NCBI GenBank assembly: GCA_028564705.1
Contig: JAPXFQ010002662.1
Coordinates: 310,001 to 374,000 of the forward strand
DNA: 64,000 nt
From: Apricaphanius iberus
Lineage: Eukaryota > Chordata > Actinopteri > Cyprinodontiformes > Aphaniidae
Direction: 5' to 3'
How positions within the stretch are numbered: the stretch's first letter is position 1; each line of letters opens with the position of its first letter. Of this stretch, positions 12,268 through 24,649 are shown in pieces. A program made the position numbers and the translations under genes. Under the pieces are notes generated by a model. That model was not told the DNA's origin. It saw only the letters and a program-made list of their open reading frames with translations, and ran no database searches.

Positions 12268-12293
<26 letters not shown>
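12268..12293. repeat. (CA)n microsatellite
   Basis: Uninterrupted CA run of about 13 units. Related CA runs occur at about 12,468-12,492 and 12,525-12,550, and GT runs at about 12,784-12,795 and 12,918-12,935. These account for the Val/Cys-rich and Thr/His-rich ORFs here. Confidence 0.95.
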
Positions 12294-12299
<6 letters not shown>

Positions 12300-12995
12300 A
12301 GGAGCATGGTGTGGGATAAAACGGAGCTGTAAAAACAGGACCAGCTTGCGGCCAGTCAAACCGTTACCCAGAGTGCTTTGGGTCTGGATGGTTGTCAGTA
12401 GGTTCCGGTCGGCGTGGCAACAAAGCTTATTAATCTGCTGATGGAGGGCCAGCTGCAGAGGTGGCAGACACACACACACACGAGCACACACACATTTGAG
12501 CAAAGACAAGCAGTAGCTCTTTCAAACACACACACACACACACACACACTCTAAAATAAGCACAAGTGACTATTTGTTGTGATGAAATTTGCACGCATGC
12601 ACTGCTCTCCCAACACATCCTCAGCACTGTTGCTCACCTCTACTTTCAGAGCTGGTTTGATGCTCAGCGAGTCCTTTAAACACATCATGGCAACATGTAT
12701 CACTCAACTTTTTTTCTCTCTGTATCATTCAGCATTTCTGATTGGTTTCGCAAATACAGAGAGAAAGAGAGTAAGCCTGAAAGTGTGTGTGTGTCTGTCT
12801 TTGTGTGTTTTTCTACAACTTTAATGCTATTCCCCCAGCATATCCCTACTCGTTGCCTAGAGACAGGGATTTGAGCGAGGCCCCTTGGTTCATTCCCACA
12901 CAGTGCTCTGGTCTACTTGTGTGTGTGTGTGTGCGTGTATGTTGAAAGGATATTTCTCCCCTATGCCTTTTGATTCATTCTCAGTGTGAAGCGGC

Positions 12996-13290
12996 TCCCT
13001 GCGGAGACAGTATGGGTGGGCAGAGGAGGAGGAGAGGTGGAGGAGGTGAAGAGGAGGAAGAGACGGAAAACGGTGGAGAAGAAAAAAAAAAGAGAGATGA
13101 AGAGCCGACAGGAAATCTTGAAAGTAAAAGAGCGGGGGCGATGGGGGGGACTGGAGGTTTAAAAAAAATGGGGCGATTGAAAGAGGGAAAGAAAGGAAGA
13201 GGGGAAACGAGGAGAGAAGTTAGTCCGTACGTCAAATGAACGATGGAGGAGAGAAAAGAGGGAAGCAGGAGGGGAGGAGAGCTGTTGGTC
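12996..13290 (+). repeat. Purine-rich (GA/GGA) tract
   Basis: About 300 bp of the plus strand is dominated by A and G (GAGGAGGAGAGGTGGAGGAG and similar). It yields Glu/Lys/Gly-rich frames on one strand and Ser/Pro-rich frames on the other. Low complexity, not coding. Confidence 0.8.
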
Positions 13291-13299
13291 ACACATCAA

Positions 13300-14240
13300 G
13301 GCCTGGAAACAAACAAGGCCAAACTTTTCTCTCCTTTTTTTTGTCCTCCGTCTATCCCTCCATCTCCGACAAATAAGAGATTTTCCTATGACAGGAAGAG
13401 TAAGTTTTCCTTTACTCTTAAAAGTTGACATGTCAAATCATCAGTCTTGTTTAGATTAGTGAAGCGTTTACATTGACGCATTAATAAGTTTGTCCTTGAG
13501 CGCTTCCTTAAGTCTTTTTCAGGAAATGGTGATATTGCAAACAAAATATAATTCAATAAAGGCTTCAACCTAATTAAAAAAGAATGTAGACAACTTTATT
13601 AGACATTTCAAACGATTTTACCCAAAGCAATATAAGAATCTCTACTCTCCTAAACTCATGACTCAATTCAGCCCAGAACCATTCAGATTATTACCAAGAC
13701 TTAACTGGAAATTTTATTTTATTGCTGTTCTTTTCCAAATGATAATCTGCTTTTAAAAAAAACAAGCGTTTCGGGTAAAATAAGAGAAGTTTGCTTTTGT
13801 TGTCCGAAAAGTATCAGCCAATCAGTGTTTTTCACAAACCGGTGTCATTCCTGTAAAAAGTCCTTGTGGAAGCAAAAGTGTAAAACACCTCAAGTATCCT
13901 CCATAGTCTCCAGAAATTTCTATCTAATTGGGTGATGAGGACCAGAGCTGTAACGGTACAAAAAGAATGATGGTTTCTTACCTTTTGTGGTACATTTTAA
14001 TCAAGAAAAATACATACAAATGTGCTTATGAATTTCCCCCCACTTTGATTAGCATAAAAACTTTTTTTCTGAATTTCTTTCTTTAAATTGATAAAATTAA
14101 TTGCACTGTTATGTTCTATAGCCTAAAAATCTTGAATGTATTTAACTGAATGGAAGTTTGAATAAAAAAAGACGTAACCAGAGTAGAAAACAATATAACC
14201 ATTTGAAAACAGTCAGAGTTAATGTTTAGAAATGTTTAAA
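13300..14240. other. Unassigned noncoding DNA
   Basis: AT-rich. A phrase GAGCTGTAACGGTACAAAAAG near 13,945 hints at a decayed DNA-transposon end, but this is not supported further. Confidence 0.4.
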
Positions 14241-14241
14241 T

Positions 14242-14365
14242 AATACCGGGTCCCTTTTAGAGAATAAAACATGCTTAAATTACTTTGGGGTTGATTTGAT
14301 TTGACACCCTAGTCTCCCAGCTGTAATTAAATGCAGTATGGGCAGCTGTTGGGAATTTCCTATCT
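14242..14365 (+). repeat. Dispersed repeat family E, copy 1
   Basis: AAAACATGCTTAAATTACTTTGG followed by GGGCAGCTGTTGGGAA recurs with few changes at 38,153-38,220. It is an unnamed interspersed repeat of unknown class. Confidence 0.55.
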
Positions 14366-14369
14366 AGTT

Positions 14370-16500
14370 AACAAAGATTCCTCTGACTTGCTTTTTTTCT
14401 CCAAAATAAGGAGTTTGGTCTGTTGGAAGCTACTGGTAGCCATGTCGATGTCAGCTGGCTTTGTCTCCAGTATCAGTGATGTTCCCATTCAGCTTGAGAT
14501 TATTTCAGGTGAGTCATTCAGTTCACTGCAGAGCGTGTTATTGACCTTATTGCTGTTGAAAGATGTGTTCACTGACAAAGTTCTTTCTTTTTCTACTGTA
14601 ATTGCATGAGAATAAATTCAGGTTCCCAAATAGGAGTTTAGTGGTAGTTTGGAGTCCTTTCTGGTTGGTTTTGTTGTCACTTCTTAAAGTGTCCCTGCAG
14701 AACGTTGCACTGAGCCCTACGTTCTGCACATAAACAGTCTGCATGTGTTCAGGTAGAAAACGGCTGGATTTGTTTGGTCCACGTGCGTATTGAACTGAAA
14801 AATCGAAATACATAAACCGTTACACCCGCTAACTGTGGCAGATGCCCTGGAAAAGAAGGCTGCCTATCCTTTTCCCAGCTTCAAACTTTTTTGTAACTAT
14901 CTGTTGAATGAAACGCTTTGAATTGATATTTAAAGGTAGTGACTGATTAAATGACCTAAAGAACTACAAGCATGTGTACTTACATACATAACATTTTTGC
15001 AATGCACCGAGTTAAAATGCATTCTTCTTAGTTTAGTGTATTCAGATGATAAACTGAGATTTTTTCCACATATGTTGATCTCTTTATAGTCTTTTCAAAC
15101 AAAGTTGTGCAAAACCTTGAGCCACTTAAAAGTGTAGGCTTCTGATAGAAACTCATTAAAATACCATTGGAATTACATTGACTCAAAATATTTGTATCTC
15201 GAAAATTTACAACTGCCGTAACAGCAGCCAATCATTTGCGAAGGCCTTTTTAGAAGGTTTTATAAGCTGAATGTAAAAAGTTGGTCACATATTTTTCGAA
15301 GCAGAGATGAGAAGAAAAAAAATCGCAGAGATTTTATTACAAAGATTCTGCAGGGGGAAAAAAGTCACTTGGTTTAGTCCACAGTTTCTGCCTTTCTGCT
15401 GGGGAGACGATACAAGACATCAAAGCAATAAAAACAACCGCCATAAATGTACTTTTGATTCTGTTTTTTGTTCTTAAATGAGCTGCTGAAAACATCTGCA
15501 GGATAAAGTTTCCACCTGCCAAAGGTGGCATGTCAACAGCAGTCGTCCTAAGTATTCATAACTCTTGAATTTTGCTAAATGTAGTATTGTTAAAAACACA
15601 AACTTAAATTTATCTTATTGAAGTTGTATAAACCAACACTAAAAGTCTAAATCTAGCTCATGGCAATGATAGTTTAACCAAAATGGGAGCTTTTATCCTG
15701 GTTTACGTGTCACTCAGAAAATGAAATTGAATAAAGTATAATGGATTCCATGACATTAGGGGGCAACATGTGAAGTATAGCGGAGACGGTATGATTATAT
15801 GGGAGTGCTTTTGTTCACCTGGGGGGCTAAACACAAAACAAACCATAGTCCACTTTGTGTTGCTCCGTTACATGAAATCCCTGTGAACTACATTGAAATG
15901 TGCGATTGTAATGTGAAAAAGTTCAAGCTGTATTCCTTCGCAAGTCACTTCATTTGCTACAGTTTTTACTCACAGTTACAACCACATTTATGTAGTTAAT
16001 GCTAGCTGAGAATAACTTTTTGCTGACAATAGTGAGTTTTTCCAACAATGAGAACCCTAAAAATTACCGCTCCCGTGGCACTAATAACAGCAATTTCAAC
16101 TTACAATGGAAGTTGTTATCTTTGTTGTACTGTCACTATTTGAGTGACTGAAGTTTCAATTTCCACAAATATCTTCCTACGTCCATCAGTCTGTCTTGTT
16201 TTTTTTTAACATGATTAGTCATTTTCTTCCTACACTGCACTAAGAGGAAAAATGACAATTTAATTTCCTAATTAGACTTCTGAGAATCATAAAATAAGCA
16301 GAATATTAAATACCATGAAGTTTTTAAGTCTCAGGAGACAGGAACTTAGCTATATTGTTAAAAATAAGCTAATAACTGATGATATAAACCTAATTTATTA
16401 AGTGTCAATAACTGTATACAACTGTTATTGTTTGTTTGCTTTTATTGTTCTTTTCATCCTCCTTTTCTGTGCTTCATCCTCTCCTCTTCATCACTTCCCA
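14370..16500. other. Unassigned noncoding DNA
   Basis: No gene or recognised element. AT-rich throughout, with scattered chance ORFs up to 92 codons. Confidence 0.4.
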
Positions 16501-16509
16501 AAACTTAAG

Positions 16510-16541
16510 CCCCCCCCCCCCCCACCCCCACCCCACCCCCC
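16510..16541. repeat. C-rich tract
   Basis: A C run of about 14 bases followed by CCCCCA repeats. Such a tract could fold into i-motif/G-quadruplex structures and is prone to sequencing error. Confidence 0.9.
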
Positions 16542-16559
16542 ACTCTGCATACCTCCCCG

Positions 16560-16770
16560 CTGATGTCAGACTCTAAATGAATCGTCACATGCACGTGTCG
16601 ATACGTGCGTGTGCACGTCTGTGTGTGCGACGGGGTCAGGCTTGGTTGCCAGGACGATAGGCACTCCAACAGCTTTCTGCTCCGACGCTTTGAGCCCTGA
16701 GCCCTCCTCAAAGCATCATGGGAAAACAATTAAAACCTCCTCCAAATCTCTCTTGCTCTGCCTCTCGTTC
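16560..16770. promoter_or_regulatory. Candidate conserved noncoding block
   Basis: A balanced-composition stretch inside AT-rich DNA, free of recognisable repeats (GCCAGGACGATAGGCACTCC, TCAAAGCATCATGGGAAAAC). It reads like vertebrate conserved noncoding sequence. This is judged on texture only. Confidence 0.2.
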
Positions 16771-16924
16771 TTTCTCTTTGTCCTTCTATCCCTCCTTTTC
16801 TCTTCATTTCCCCATCTAACCCTCTCCATCTCGCCCTCTTTCAGACAATCTTCACTCAAGCTTGAGCCCTTCTTTGAATTGAAAACAAGTTTTTTTATTT
16901 TTATTCTATTTTCCACCTGAGATG

Positions 16925-17690
16925 TCTCTTATAGAAGCAACACAACGGGGGGAGCTTTATGCTAAACACTATAGTTTGTGTGCATATGTGCGTATGCACT
17001 TGCATTTGATGGATTTTCTCGTATTAATATTCATGGTGCCGCAGAGTGAACTTCTGTTCAGTGAGCTGCTAGTGAACGTTCAGGAAGAATTACTTAATAA
17101 TACCTGATTGCTTGTTACTTTGTTAAAGGATAAAGCATTTGTTTGATCGTTTTCCTCAACTTTTTCTCCATCAGCAGGAAAAACTTAAGAGGTCTAGGTT
17201 ATTTAAAACCTGCAATTTTTAAAGTTTTAGCAGATATTTATCAATAATCAACTGCCTTTCTAACATATTAACATTTACGTGCATTTTATTTTTTCAGAAA
17301 GTAGCTGTGAAATTCTGTACATGTAAAGCGGTGATAAGCTAAACATTTCTGCCTTTGTAAAAGAACAGATTCCAAACTTCAGACCGTTTTGAATCAGAAA
17401 GTAGATTTTTGTGTAATGAGTAATTACACAATAAGTGTTTCATTCATTATGTTTACATGAACATCTAAATCAGGATTTTGTAATTTTACAATTAGCTTAG
17501 CCAGAGTGAATGAAGTACATTTGACTCCCAGACCAAAGGTGGCCCACATGTGCACATTTGTATTAGCCTTCTTCCACTTAGCCACAAGCTAACAGGATTG
17601 TAAAAAGGTAGTTGCGGGAGTGAAGCAGAGAGAGTAAAAGTAGGATATCAATCTCAATGCACCGTCTGTTTGTCCGTCCAAAAATGCACT
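16925..17690. other. Unassigned noncoding DNA
   Basis: AT-rich and no gene seen. Confidence 0.4.
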
Positions 17691-17839
17691 GATTGGCCTC
17701 TTACGTTTGTCTTAGCCACCATATTCTTCTTTGACTACTGTGTCGTTGTCCATTCGCATTTCGTTTTCTTGTCACTTCCCGGTTCTTTTACACATTTTGA
17801 AGCCACCGCTTCCTGATCTTACCTGTGCTCCGATGCAAA

Positions 17840-17960
17840 TGCAAAAAATATTCTCTGTCTAAAATAAACGACTGCACACTAAAATCACCAATTTCTCTCA
17901 CAGCCCATGTCACTTCCTCTCCTGGTCTGTTTGATCACTTCTCTGAGTCTAAACTGGACT
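17840..17960 (+). repeat. Dispersed repeat family F, copy 1
   Basis: TTCTCTGTCTAAAATAAACG, CTGCACACTAAAATCACC and TGTCACTTCCTCTCCTGGTC are matched by 27,480-27,575. The shared block suggests a MITE. Ends were not resolved. Confidence 0.5.
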
Positions 17961-18299
17961 CTAACAAATACAGAATGGAGTGGGAACCAAACATTGAATT
18001 AAAAGGCTTTTTGAAACTTTTAAGTAGAACCCAGAACTTTTTCAACCACTTCATGTAAATTAGGCATTAAATACAGAAAGAGGGGGCTTGTTTTCATTGT
18101 TATCGTCCACTTAGCATTGTCGAGGTGAACTGCCACAATATGGATTCTAGGTCATATCCCCCAAAATTATAACATATACAATTACTAATTTACAAATTGG
18201 AGTAATTTAACTAATTAGCAGATTTCCAGTGGTATCTGGCAATATGATCTGCTTAATCAAACTTTGGTTGTGCTTCCAAATATCAAAATTAATATATTT

Positions 18300-18395
18300 A
18301 CTTATGCAGGTATGCGTCCATTTCCCCAACCACTTGAGATAGGCACCAGCTCCCCTGCAACCCTACAAAGATGCAGTATAGATGAATGGATCCCT
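18300..18395 (+). repeat. SINE/LINE 3' tail fragment
   Basis: CACCAGCTCCCCTGCAACCC, then GATGCAGTATAGATGAATGG, is the common fish retroposon tail (normally ending in a GGATGGATGG-type simple repeat on one strand). Confidence 0.45.
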
Positions 18396-18399
18396 ACCA

Positions 18400-19965
18400 C
18401 CTAGTTCCAGGAAATCTTCTTTGTTCCACACAACATGGACAAAACAGAACGGTCTTGCTTGAGAGTGGGTATATTTTCCAGTGAGTCATTTCCCGTGAGC
18501 CAGTTTCACTCACACAGGACAACAAATAAATGTAAAAGTCTTGTGATACCCTTTGATTGGCAGCCCGACAAGACTGTGGTACGTCTAGATTTCTGTTTAT
18601 ATGTTTATTGCAGTAACCTTGGTCTGCAAGATGGATTCTCACGAGATTTGGAGTTTTCCAAACTCAGGAGAATCCGAAATGTGTAGACTCGACACGGGGC
18701 GGGACTACACATAGATCTGGCTGATGCCCGGTTATAATAGTAGAGAAATTCATAAAATAAACTTACATTGTTCTTATAGGTTTGACCATGCGTGGTGACA
18801 ATGGACAGATTTTGAAAGTCAAGTCCATTTGAAACTGTCATGCTATTTCATGTGTTTGGGGAAGGGGCTACCAATGTAGCGTGTGAAAAAGATCTTGGGA
18901 ATTTCAAGTTAAAACAACGCTGGGTGTTTTCCTCTATGAAATGCTGTGATGAGATTAAAGATGTGTATGTATTTCAAAAAATATTCACATTACTCTTTGT
19001 CTTTCAGGTGCTGCGGTATTACTGACAAACAGGCCTTCAGTGACTTTAAACAACTGGCTATGTTAAGCCCCTGGCAGGCAAGAAGAAGAAAAAGATGAAT
19101 ATTGATTAGATATTCGTTTTTTTGCATAACTTGTAGTTGTTTTGTGATACAACCCCAATTTCACAAAAGTTTGGATGGCGTGTGAACTTTAGATAATAAT
19201 AAAAAAAATACTGTATGTCTCAAATTTTGCAAGCAGCATTTGTTTGAGAATAATCAGCAGCTCAAAATGGATTGTTTTTGTTATACGGGATATTAATGGT
19301 GGAAATGAAGGCCACCAACATTCTGAGATGGGATTTGTTCATAAAAGACAAAATAATTGAGAACACTTCAGTAAGTTATGTAACTGCCAATAGGATTTTA
19401 TATAAAAGGAGCATTCTTTCTAGTCCTGAATATGATTTCAGCAGCTCAACTTTGTAGGTGTCTTCATCATCATGCAATGCTTAAATTGTTACAGCTCTGG
19501 ACCAAAGGTCAGTCATTTTAGCATCTGCTTGTCCTTATGATAGAGCACACTATTAGAACTCAATCAGGGCTGTGCAGAGACCTTGAGAGGGGCAGGTGCT
19601 CAGAGTTCAAACAGGGGCACATATAGCAAGATTTTAAAACCGCTTACAGTAACACAACTTAGTGTATCATCCCGAAAAGCAACAAAAAGTATCCATCAAT
19701 AAAGTAATAGAGTAACATAACCTAATATATCAACATCATCAGTAAAGGACCTTGCAAAGCCAAAATACCCTGTTTTTTATCTGAAAGGGTGTAATATTGC
19801 TGTTGAGATCCTGCAGCTTGGATGTGCTGATCGAACAAAAACATTTGAAAGACCACAGGATAGCTGGAAGCTGATTAAACATGTTTTAAGAAGTACATTA
19901 TAGAACAATTTCTCTTGAAGCTTTGTCTCACAAAATAAACCGTCTGGTTAACCTCCACAACAACT
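18400..19965. other. Unassigned noncoding DNA
   Basis: No gene or clear element. A phrase at 19,150 (CCCCAATTTCACAAAAGTTTGG) resembles a common fish repeat start but could not be extended. Confidence 0.4.
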
Positions 19966-19967
19966 CA

Positions 19968-20180
19968 GGTGTCGCTTTAAAGCAAAATTCCACCCCTAAG
20001 TAAAAATTGGTTTGAAGCCATATTCCTCAAAGATAGATAAGTGATTATAAAAAAGCATTTTGTTACCAGCCCAGTAATTACCCTGATGTGGCAGCAGTCT
20101 GTTTGCTTTAGTTTAACATAAACCAATGTAAGTGAATGGGAACTGCATACATTTTATGAGGGGTGGAATATGAAACCAAA
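19968..20180 (+). repeat. Dispersed repeat family B, copy 1
   Basis: CTTTAAAGCAAAATTCCACC, AGCCCAGTAATTACCCTGAT, GTTTGCTTTAGTTTAACATA and AAGTGAATGGGAACT match 52,138-52,300 in order. Probably a MITE. Confidence 0.6.
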
Positions 20181-20199
20181 ACTGCTCCGAGGGGCAAAC

Positions 20200-22435
20200 T
20201 ATACTTTTCTATAGTAGTGTTAGCTACTCTGAGGGATTGGATAAGTCAACAGATAAAATAAATGTGGTATCTATAAAATATTAATAAAACTAAAAAAAAT
20301 TCAGACATAAAAATAGTGCATATTTATTTGGATACGTTTTCTTAGTGTTTCTACATGTATAAATATCAGTTTTGGGACGTTTTGACTTATCTTTGGCGCG
20401 TCTGGCTTTCCATTGTGGAACACTGAAGTGCTCAAAATTAAATAAAGAAATAAAAACCTTGTGAAATATGTCTACATTAACAACAAAACAAAAAAAACCA
20501 ACAACAAGCAAATATATAATGTGACAGTGAAATTGTAAAAAAAAAAAAACTAATCCCTGGTCCCACCTATTGGATTTCATCTGATCATTACAGGAAACTT
20601 ACACATACATTTAAAGAAATGTTTAGGGTGATTAGGTGTTTATTTTTTGAGCAGTCTTTGTTTTAAACACAGTTTTTAAAAGGTAATGTAATGATTCCGA
20701 ATGTAAACCATCTGCTGTTTAGTATGAATTCATTTGTTATGAATTAAAAATTATTTTAAGTTGCCATGGTTTTTGCTGACAATAATGTGTGATTCCATTG
20801 TTTTTTTTTATTATTATTGCAAAGGCATCTGCTAAGCTTATAAAATAAAGGTATCTGGTTTCAAGCTATGCTCTTACATGCCCTGTTAGCATTTGAAAAA
20901 TAAACTAATATTTTTTAAGCTGTCAATATTTATTTTTTATATAGTTTCAGGACATTTATAGCTACACAAAAAGTTACATGAAATGTGTTGAAATGACTCA
21001 TTTTAGTGTTGAATAAGTTGACACAATTTATGTCTTAAAATGTCTCACACATTTAATGTGTAAAAGTCGATTCATCATGTGTGGTCACTGATCACGTGTT
21101 AAAAATCAACATGTGCCATTTTTAACTGTTTTGCATGCTATCAAAACAATGGGTAAGAGGTAAGAAATGAATGTTTAAAAATAAAGTTTGCCCTCATTCT
21201 ACTGTTATATGAAGCATACCGTTTTGCTGTGTCAGTCATTTCCATCATAAGAAGAAACTGACCCCTCAATAGAACAAAGTATTTTAGGAAATCTTCTTGA
21301 TCCTGGGGGATGTTACTGAAGCACTCTTCCTTCCCACAAAAAAAAAAAAAAACTTTCCCCTCAGATGCAGTTAAACTACAGTGAAAATAAAACTTAACCA
21401 GGCACTTCACCGAGGTTCTGGTGCTGGAGGATGGCATAAATAATAGTGTGGGTTAATAATCCAACAACAAAGCATTTTAACTGTTCCACTTGTACCTTCA
21501 GCATTCTTGAACTGGGAAAAAGTTGCAAGAAAAAAGAAGGCTGATTCACTCAACGTTTAGTCCTTGTTTAGCAGTTCCAGTGCAATAACTGTGATGTAAT
21601 ATTTTAAAAAACCTAACAGATAATAGAGAAGACTGAGCGGCCTAAATATGAAAAAAAAACAGTATACCAAAATAATGTATCTCCACAACACCTTTGGCGA
21701 CAAATTTATGCTTTTTTGCATTCCCACCGACTCTAAATTCATAACACGCTGCATTTAAGGGCTAAAAAAGGGGAATTTTCATGATACGTCATATTTAAAT
21801 AGAAACTGTTTGAACACTTGAATTGGTCCTAAGGATCCAATCTCAATGAATTCAAAGAAAAAAATATGTCACTGACAGTTTTCAGGCTGGAAAAGTTACC
21901 AAACATTTTCTAAAGTTTTCGGACTCTAGATAAATATGGTTAGATTCGTTGTCAATAAAAAATAAACAATCCTACAACAAAATGCACCTTCCTAGAAGTG
22001 GTTAAACTTTTATATTTAATTAAGAAACCTATCACATACTCATCCTTAATGTCAGAACACCTCGAAAGCCACAACCTAAAGGATTGTAGGTGTCACTTCA
22101 GCCTAGGTCAAAGTTTATGATTCAACAATAAGAAAGAAACTGGCTAAAAATGCCCTGTTAACCAAATGATTCAAAACCTTTAGAAATGATTTGCTGTAAT
22201 GTTAGAGAAAATAAAATTTGTGTGACCAGAGGTATAAGTTTTTTGTGTCATTGTAACTACTTACAGTATATTCTCTGTTCCATGTCAATAATAGATATGA
22301 AATACATTTTCATCAAAACTAGCAGACCTGTCTTTACTGGTGGCCCGCCTCCTGATCAATCCCACAATCCCTGCAACAAACACTAAGACGTTACATGATA
22401 CTAACTCTTCTCTATCTGAATACAGTTATCTGTCT
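20200..22435. other. Unassigned AT-rich DNA
   Basis: No gene. A-runs at about 20,537 and 21,340 account for short Phe-rich minus-strand ORFs. Confidence 0.4.
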
Positions 22436-22439
22436 TCGT

Positions 22440-22830
22440 TGTCATTTGCATTAATGCATTTTCATTAACTTAGCTGCTTCCCAGCTTTTTATCTTCACAA
22501 GTTCTTCCCTAATTTAATTAAGACCTACTTTCCATTTTGTTGCATTTCACAAACAGCTGAAATCATTTTGGGAGATGCATTAATTTACAGCACATTGGCG
22601 TTTTATGTCCCGAGCCATCACATTTTCTGTCTCTCGCTCTCTGACAAACTTACTGTAGTCATAGATAATTCATTTGATTCTAAATTACAGCTTTCTATCG
22701 CGCCGCAAGCTCCACTTGCAGTGGTTTGTTGTGACAGCCGAGCTCACCGCTCGTCTCCATCCGTGATTTCTGTCGGCTCTGATGACAAAGATATCATGCA
22801 GAGCGTCTTTAAACATGAAGCTGACATGTA
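22440..22830. promoter_or_regulatory. Candidate conserved noncoding element
   Basis: A repeat-free block with many short homeodomain/POU-like words (ATTTGCATTAATGCATTTTC, TAATTTAATTAAG, ATGCATTAATTTAC) passing into GC-balanced sequence (GTGACAGCCGAGCTCACCGC). The texture is that of a vertebrate enhancer-type conserved element, and the open frame through it is short. Inference from composition only. Confidence 0.3.
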
Positions 22831-23699
22831 GCACTTATCCACTCACTCACACAGAACAAGACAGAGGTTGCCTCTTATGACACCTCCCTCATTTCCCATG
22901 ATGCACATGGAAGGGGTCGCCTCCGCATGACGATTAATAATAATGACAGTTCTTGAACATTTTGGGATGTTCTTTTTAGGAGTTTTTTGTTTTGTTTAGG
23001 ATGGGGTGGGGAGCTGAGAGGGGACAAAAGCTGCCAAAGAGCCATTGTGTTTCCATAAAATAAACCATTTCTTCTATTGTGTGTAATGATCCACTTATGA
23101 ACACTGTTACATTGTTGAAGACATTTGTGATTCCGATTCAAATGTGCACAGAGAAACAACAAAAAGGTCTCATTCTGTGATTGGGGAGAAGATAGAGTAA
23201 AGGAAGCTAAAGTAAAAAAAATGAAGTTCAAAAGAAACAAGGGAACCAGAAGCAAAAGTTAGCATAGAGAACTGACATTTAATGTTTGCAAAAATATGCA
23301 TATTCTGTCCTGTCCTTAACAATCTCTTTTTGCAAATTAATGACAATAATTAATATATTTTTTTACAACAGCAAGAATCAAATTTTTACTTTTTGGACAT
23401 TAGCTTGTCACCAAACAAAAGAATCATTGCCTTTTGGCTGTTTTGGCATCCAATTCATTTGCCGAGGATAAACACTACACTATAAAATCAAGGGTTTTGG
23501 TATCAGTACATGAAAAAATCTTTCTGTTCTTGGCTTGCTTTAAAATGACTTGAAAGTCTCATATTTAAGATTGTTCTTTTTACAAATATCTTAAAAGCGT
23601 AGCACACGCATTCAGCCCCTCTATCTCATACCAAATAAACTCCGGTGCAACCAAATCCCTCTAAAAAATAATCTAATTAACAATTAAGAGTCTGTACCC

Positions 23700-24085
23700 C
23701 TGACTAAGATGGCATTCCAGTGGAGGAACGTCTCTCCACGTCCTGCTTAAACTTCTGCATCAGTTCTGTTGCTCTTTCTGTGTCTCTGTTCTGTGTCTCT
23801 GTTCTGTATTCTCCAAACCACAGACGGTCTCAGCAGATGACCGCTTGTGCTGAGCCTGGTTCTGCTGGAGGTTTCTTCCTGTTAAAAGGGAGGTTTTCCT
23901 TTCCACTGTCGCTTCATGCTTGCTCAGTATGAGGGATTGCTGAGAATTACACGACGCAATCTTCTGTGGTTCTCTAATTTCTACAGTAAACATTGTATTA
24001 TAATAACTCTTCTTGAAAAGTGCCTTGAGATGACATCTGTTGTGAAACGGCGCAATATAAATAAACTGAATTGAATTGTATGTTT
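23700..24085 (+). repeat. L2-like LINE 3' UTR
   Basis: The block contains GAGCCTGGTTCTGCTGGAGG, TTCCTGTTAAAAGGGAGG and GTGCCTTGAGATGACATCTG, and ends in AATAAACTGAATTGAATTG, the terminal simple repeat of a very common fish LINE. It is the reverse-oriented counterpart of 34,003-34,320. No ORF2 sequence is attached, so it is a 5'-truncated copy. Confidence 0.75.
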
Positions 24086-24169
24086 GTAGTTTAACCTCAA
24101 AATAAATCCACCAGTTCTGAGAAGCAAGACTATCACAGAAGTGTAATGAATCTCAAGCTCAGAACACCC

Positions 24170-24460
24170 TGTGAAACACTATGCAGTCTATGACCTAAAC
24201 ATGAAAGGGGCAAGGCACAGCTGTAAATCAACCAAAGCATGGATGCACACCTGGATTAAGAGACTGGGAAAGAACAGTAATAATGGGAGAAATAACCAAG
24301 AGGCCAATGATACACTGAACCGTTTGGTCTACGTGCAAATCGTGATGTGTGAAGTAAGACTGAAATCATCCTAAACACACTATTGCTAAAGTGAAGCACA
24401 GTGGAGGTAGCACCATGTTGTGGGGACACTCTTCTCTAACAGGAACAGGGAGGATGAGAT
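24170..24460 (+). pseudogene. Tc1-like transposase fragment
   Basis: The reading VKHSGGSTMLWGHSS at about 24,391-24,436 corresponds to the VxHGGGSxMxWG block just after the first catalytic aspartate of Tc1 transposases. Upstream sequence to 24,170 may be an altered part of the same gene. No termini were found. Confidence 0.6.
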
Positions 24461-24467
24461 AATTTAC

Positions 24468-24645
24468 TGTCACGGTGTGACTGTCTCCCTGTCTGTGTCA
24501 CTACTTGTCTTCCTGTGACCCAGTTACCCACTCCTGCCTCCTGTTGTCACGTTAGTCCTCCCATTGTTGTCCTAGCCCTTATATAACCCAGCGTGTCTGT
24601 CTCCCTTTGCCAGTTCCTCATCGACTCTACCCTGTTAGAGGGAAA
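24468..24645 (+). mobile_element. LTR-like fragment
   Basis: It starts TGTCACGGTGTGACTGTCTC. A TATATAA box at 24,580-24,586 is followed by TCTGTCTCCC. The layout and local wording (CCCTGTCTGTGT, TTAGTCCTCCC) resemble the LTR at 58,053, so it may be a solo or truncated LTR of a related retrotransposon. The far end and target duplication were not found. Confidence 0.3.
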
Positions 24646-24649
24646 CCTT

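Noticed and set aside
12114..12627. Cys/Val-rich minus-strand ORFs of 131 and 65 codons
   Set aside because: Generated by CA/GT microsatellites, with no splice or start context.
12970..13292. Glu/Gly-rich and Ser/Pro-rich overlapping ORFs
   Set aside because: Artefacts of the purine-rich tract.
22875..23255. 126-codon minus-strand ORF
   Set aside because: Composition follows local AT/A-rich sequence, there is no recognisable domain, and no splice or polyadenylation signals fit.
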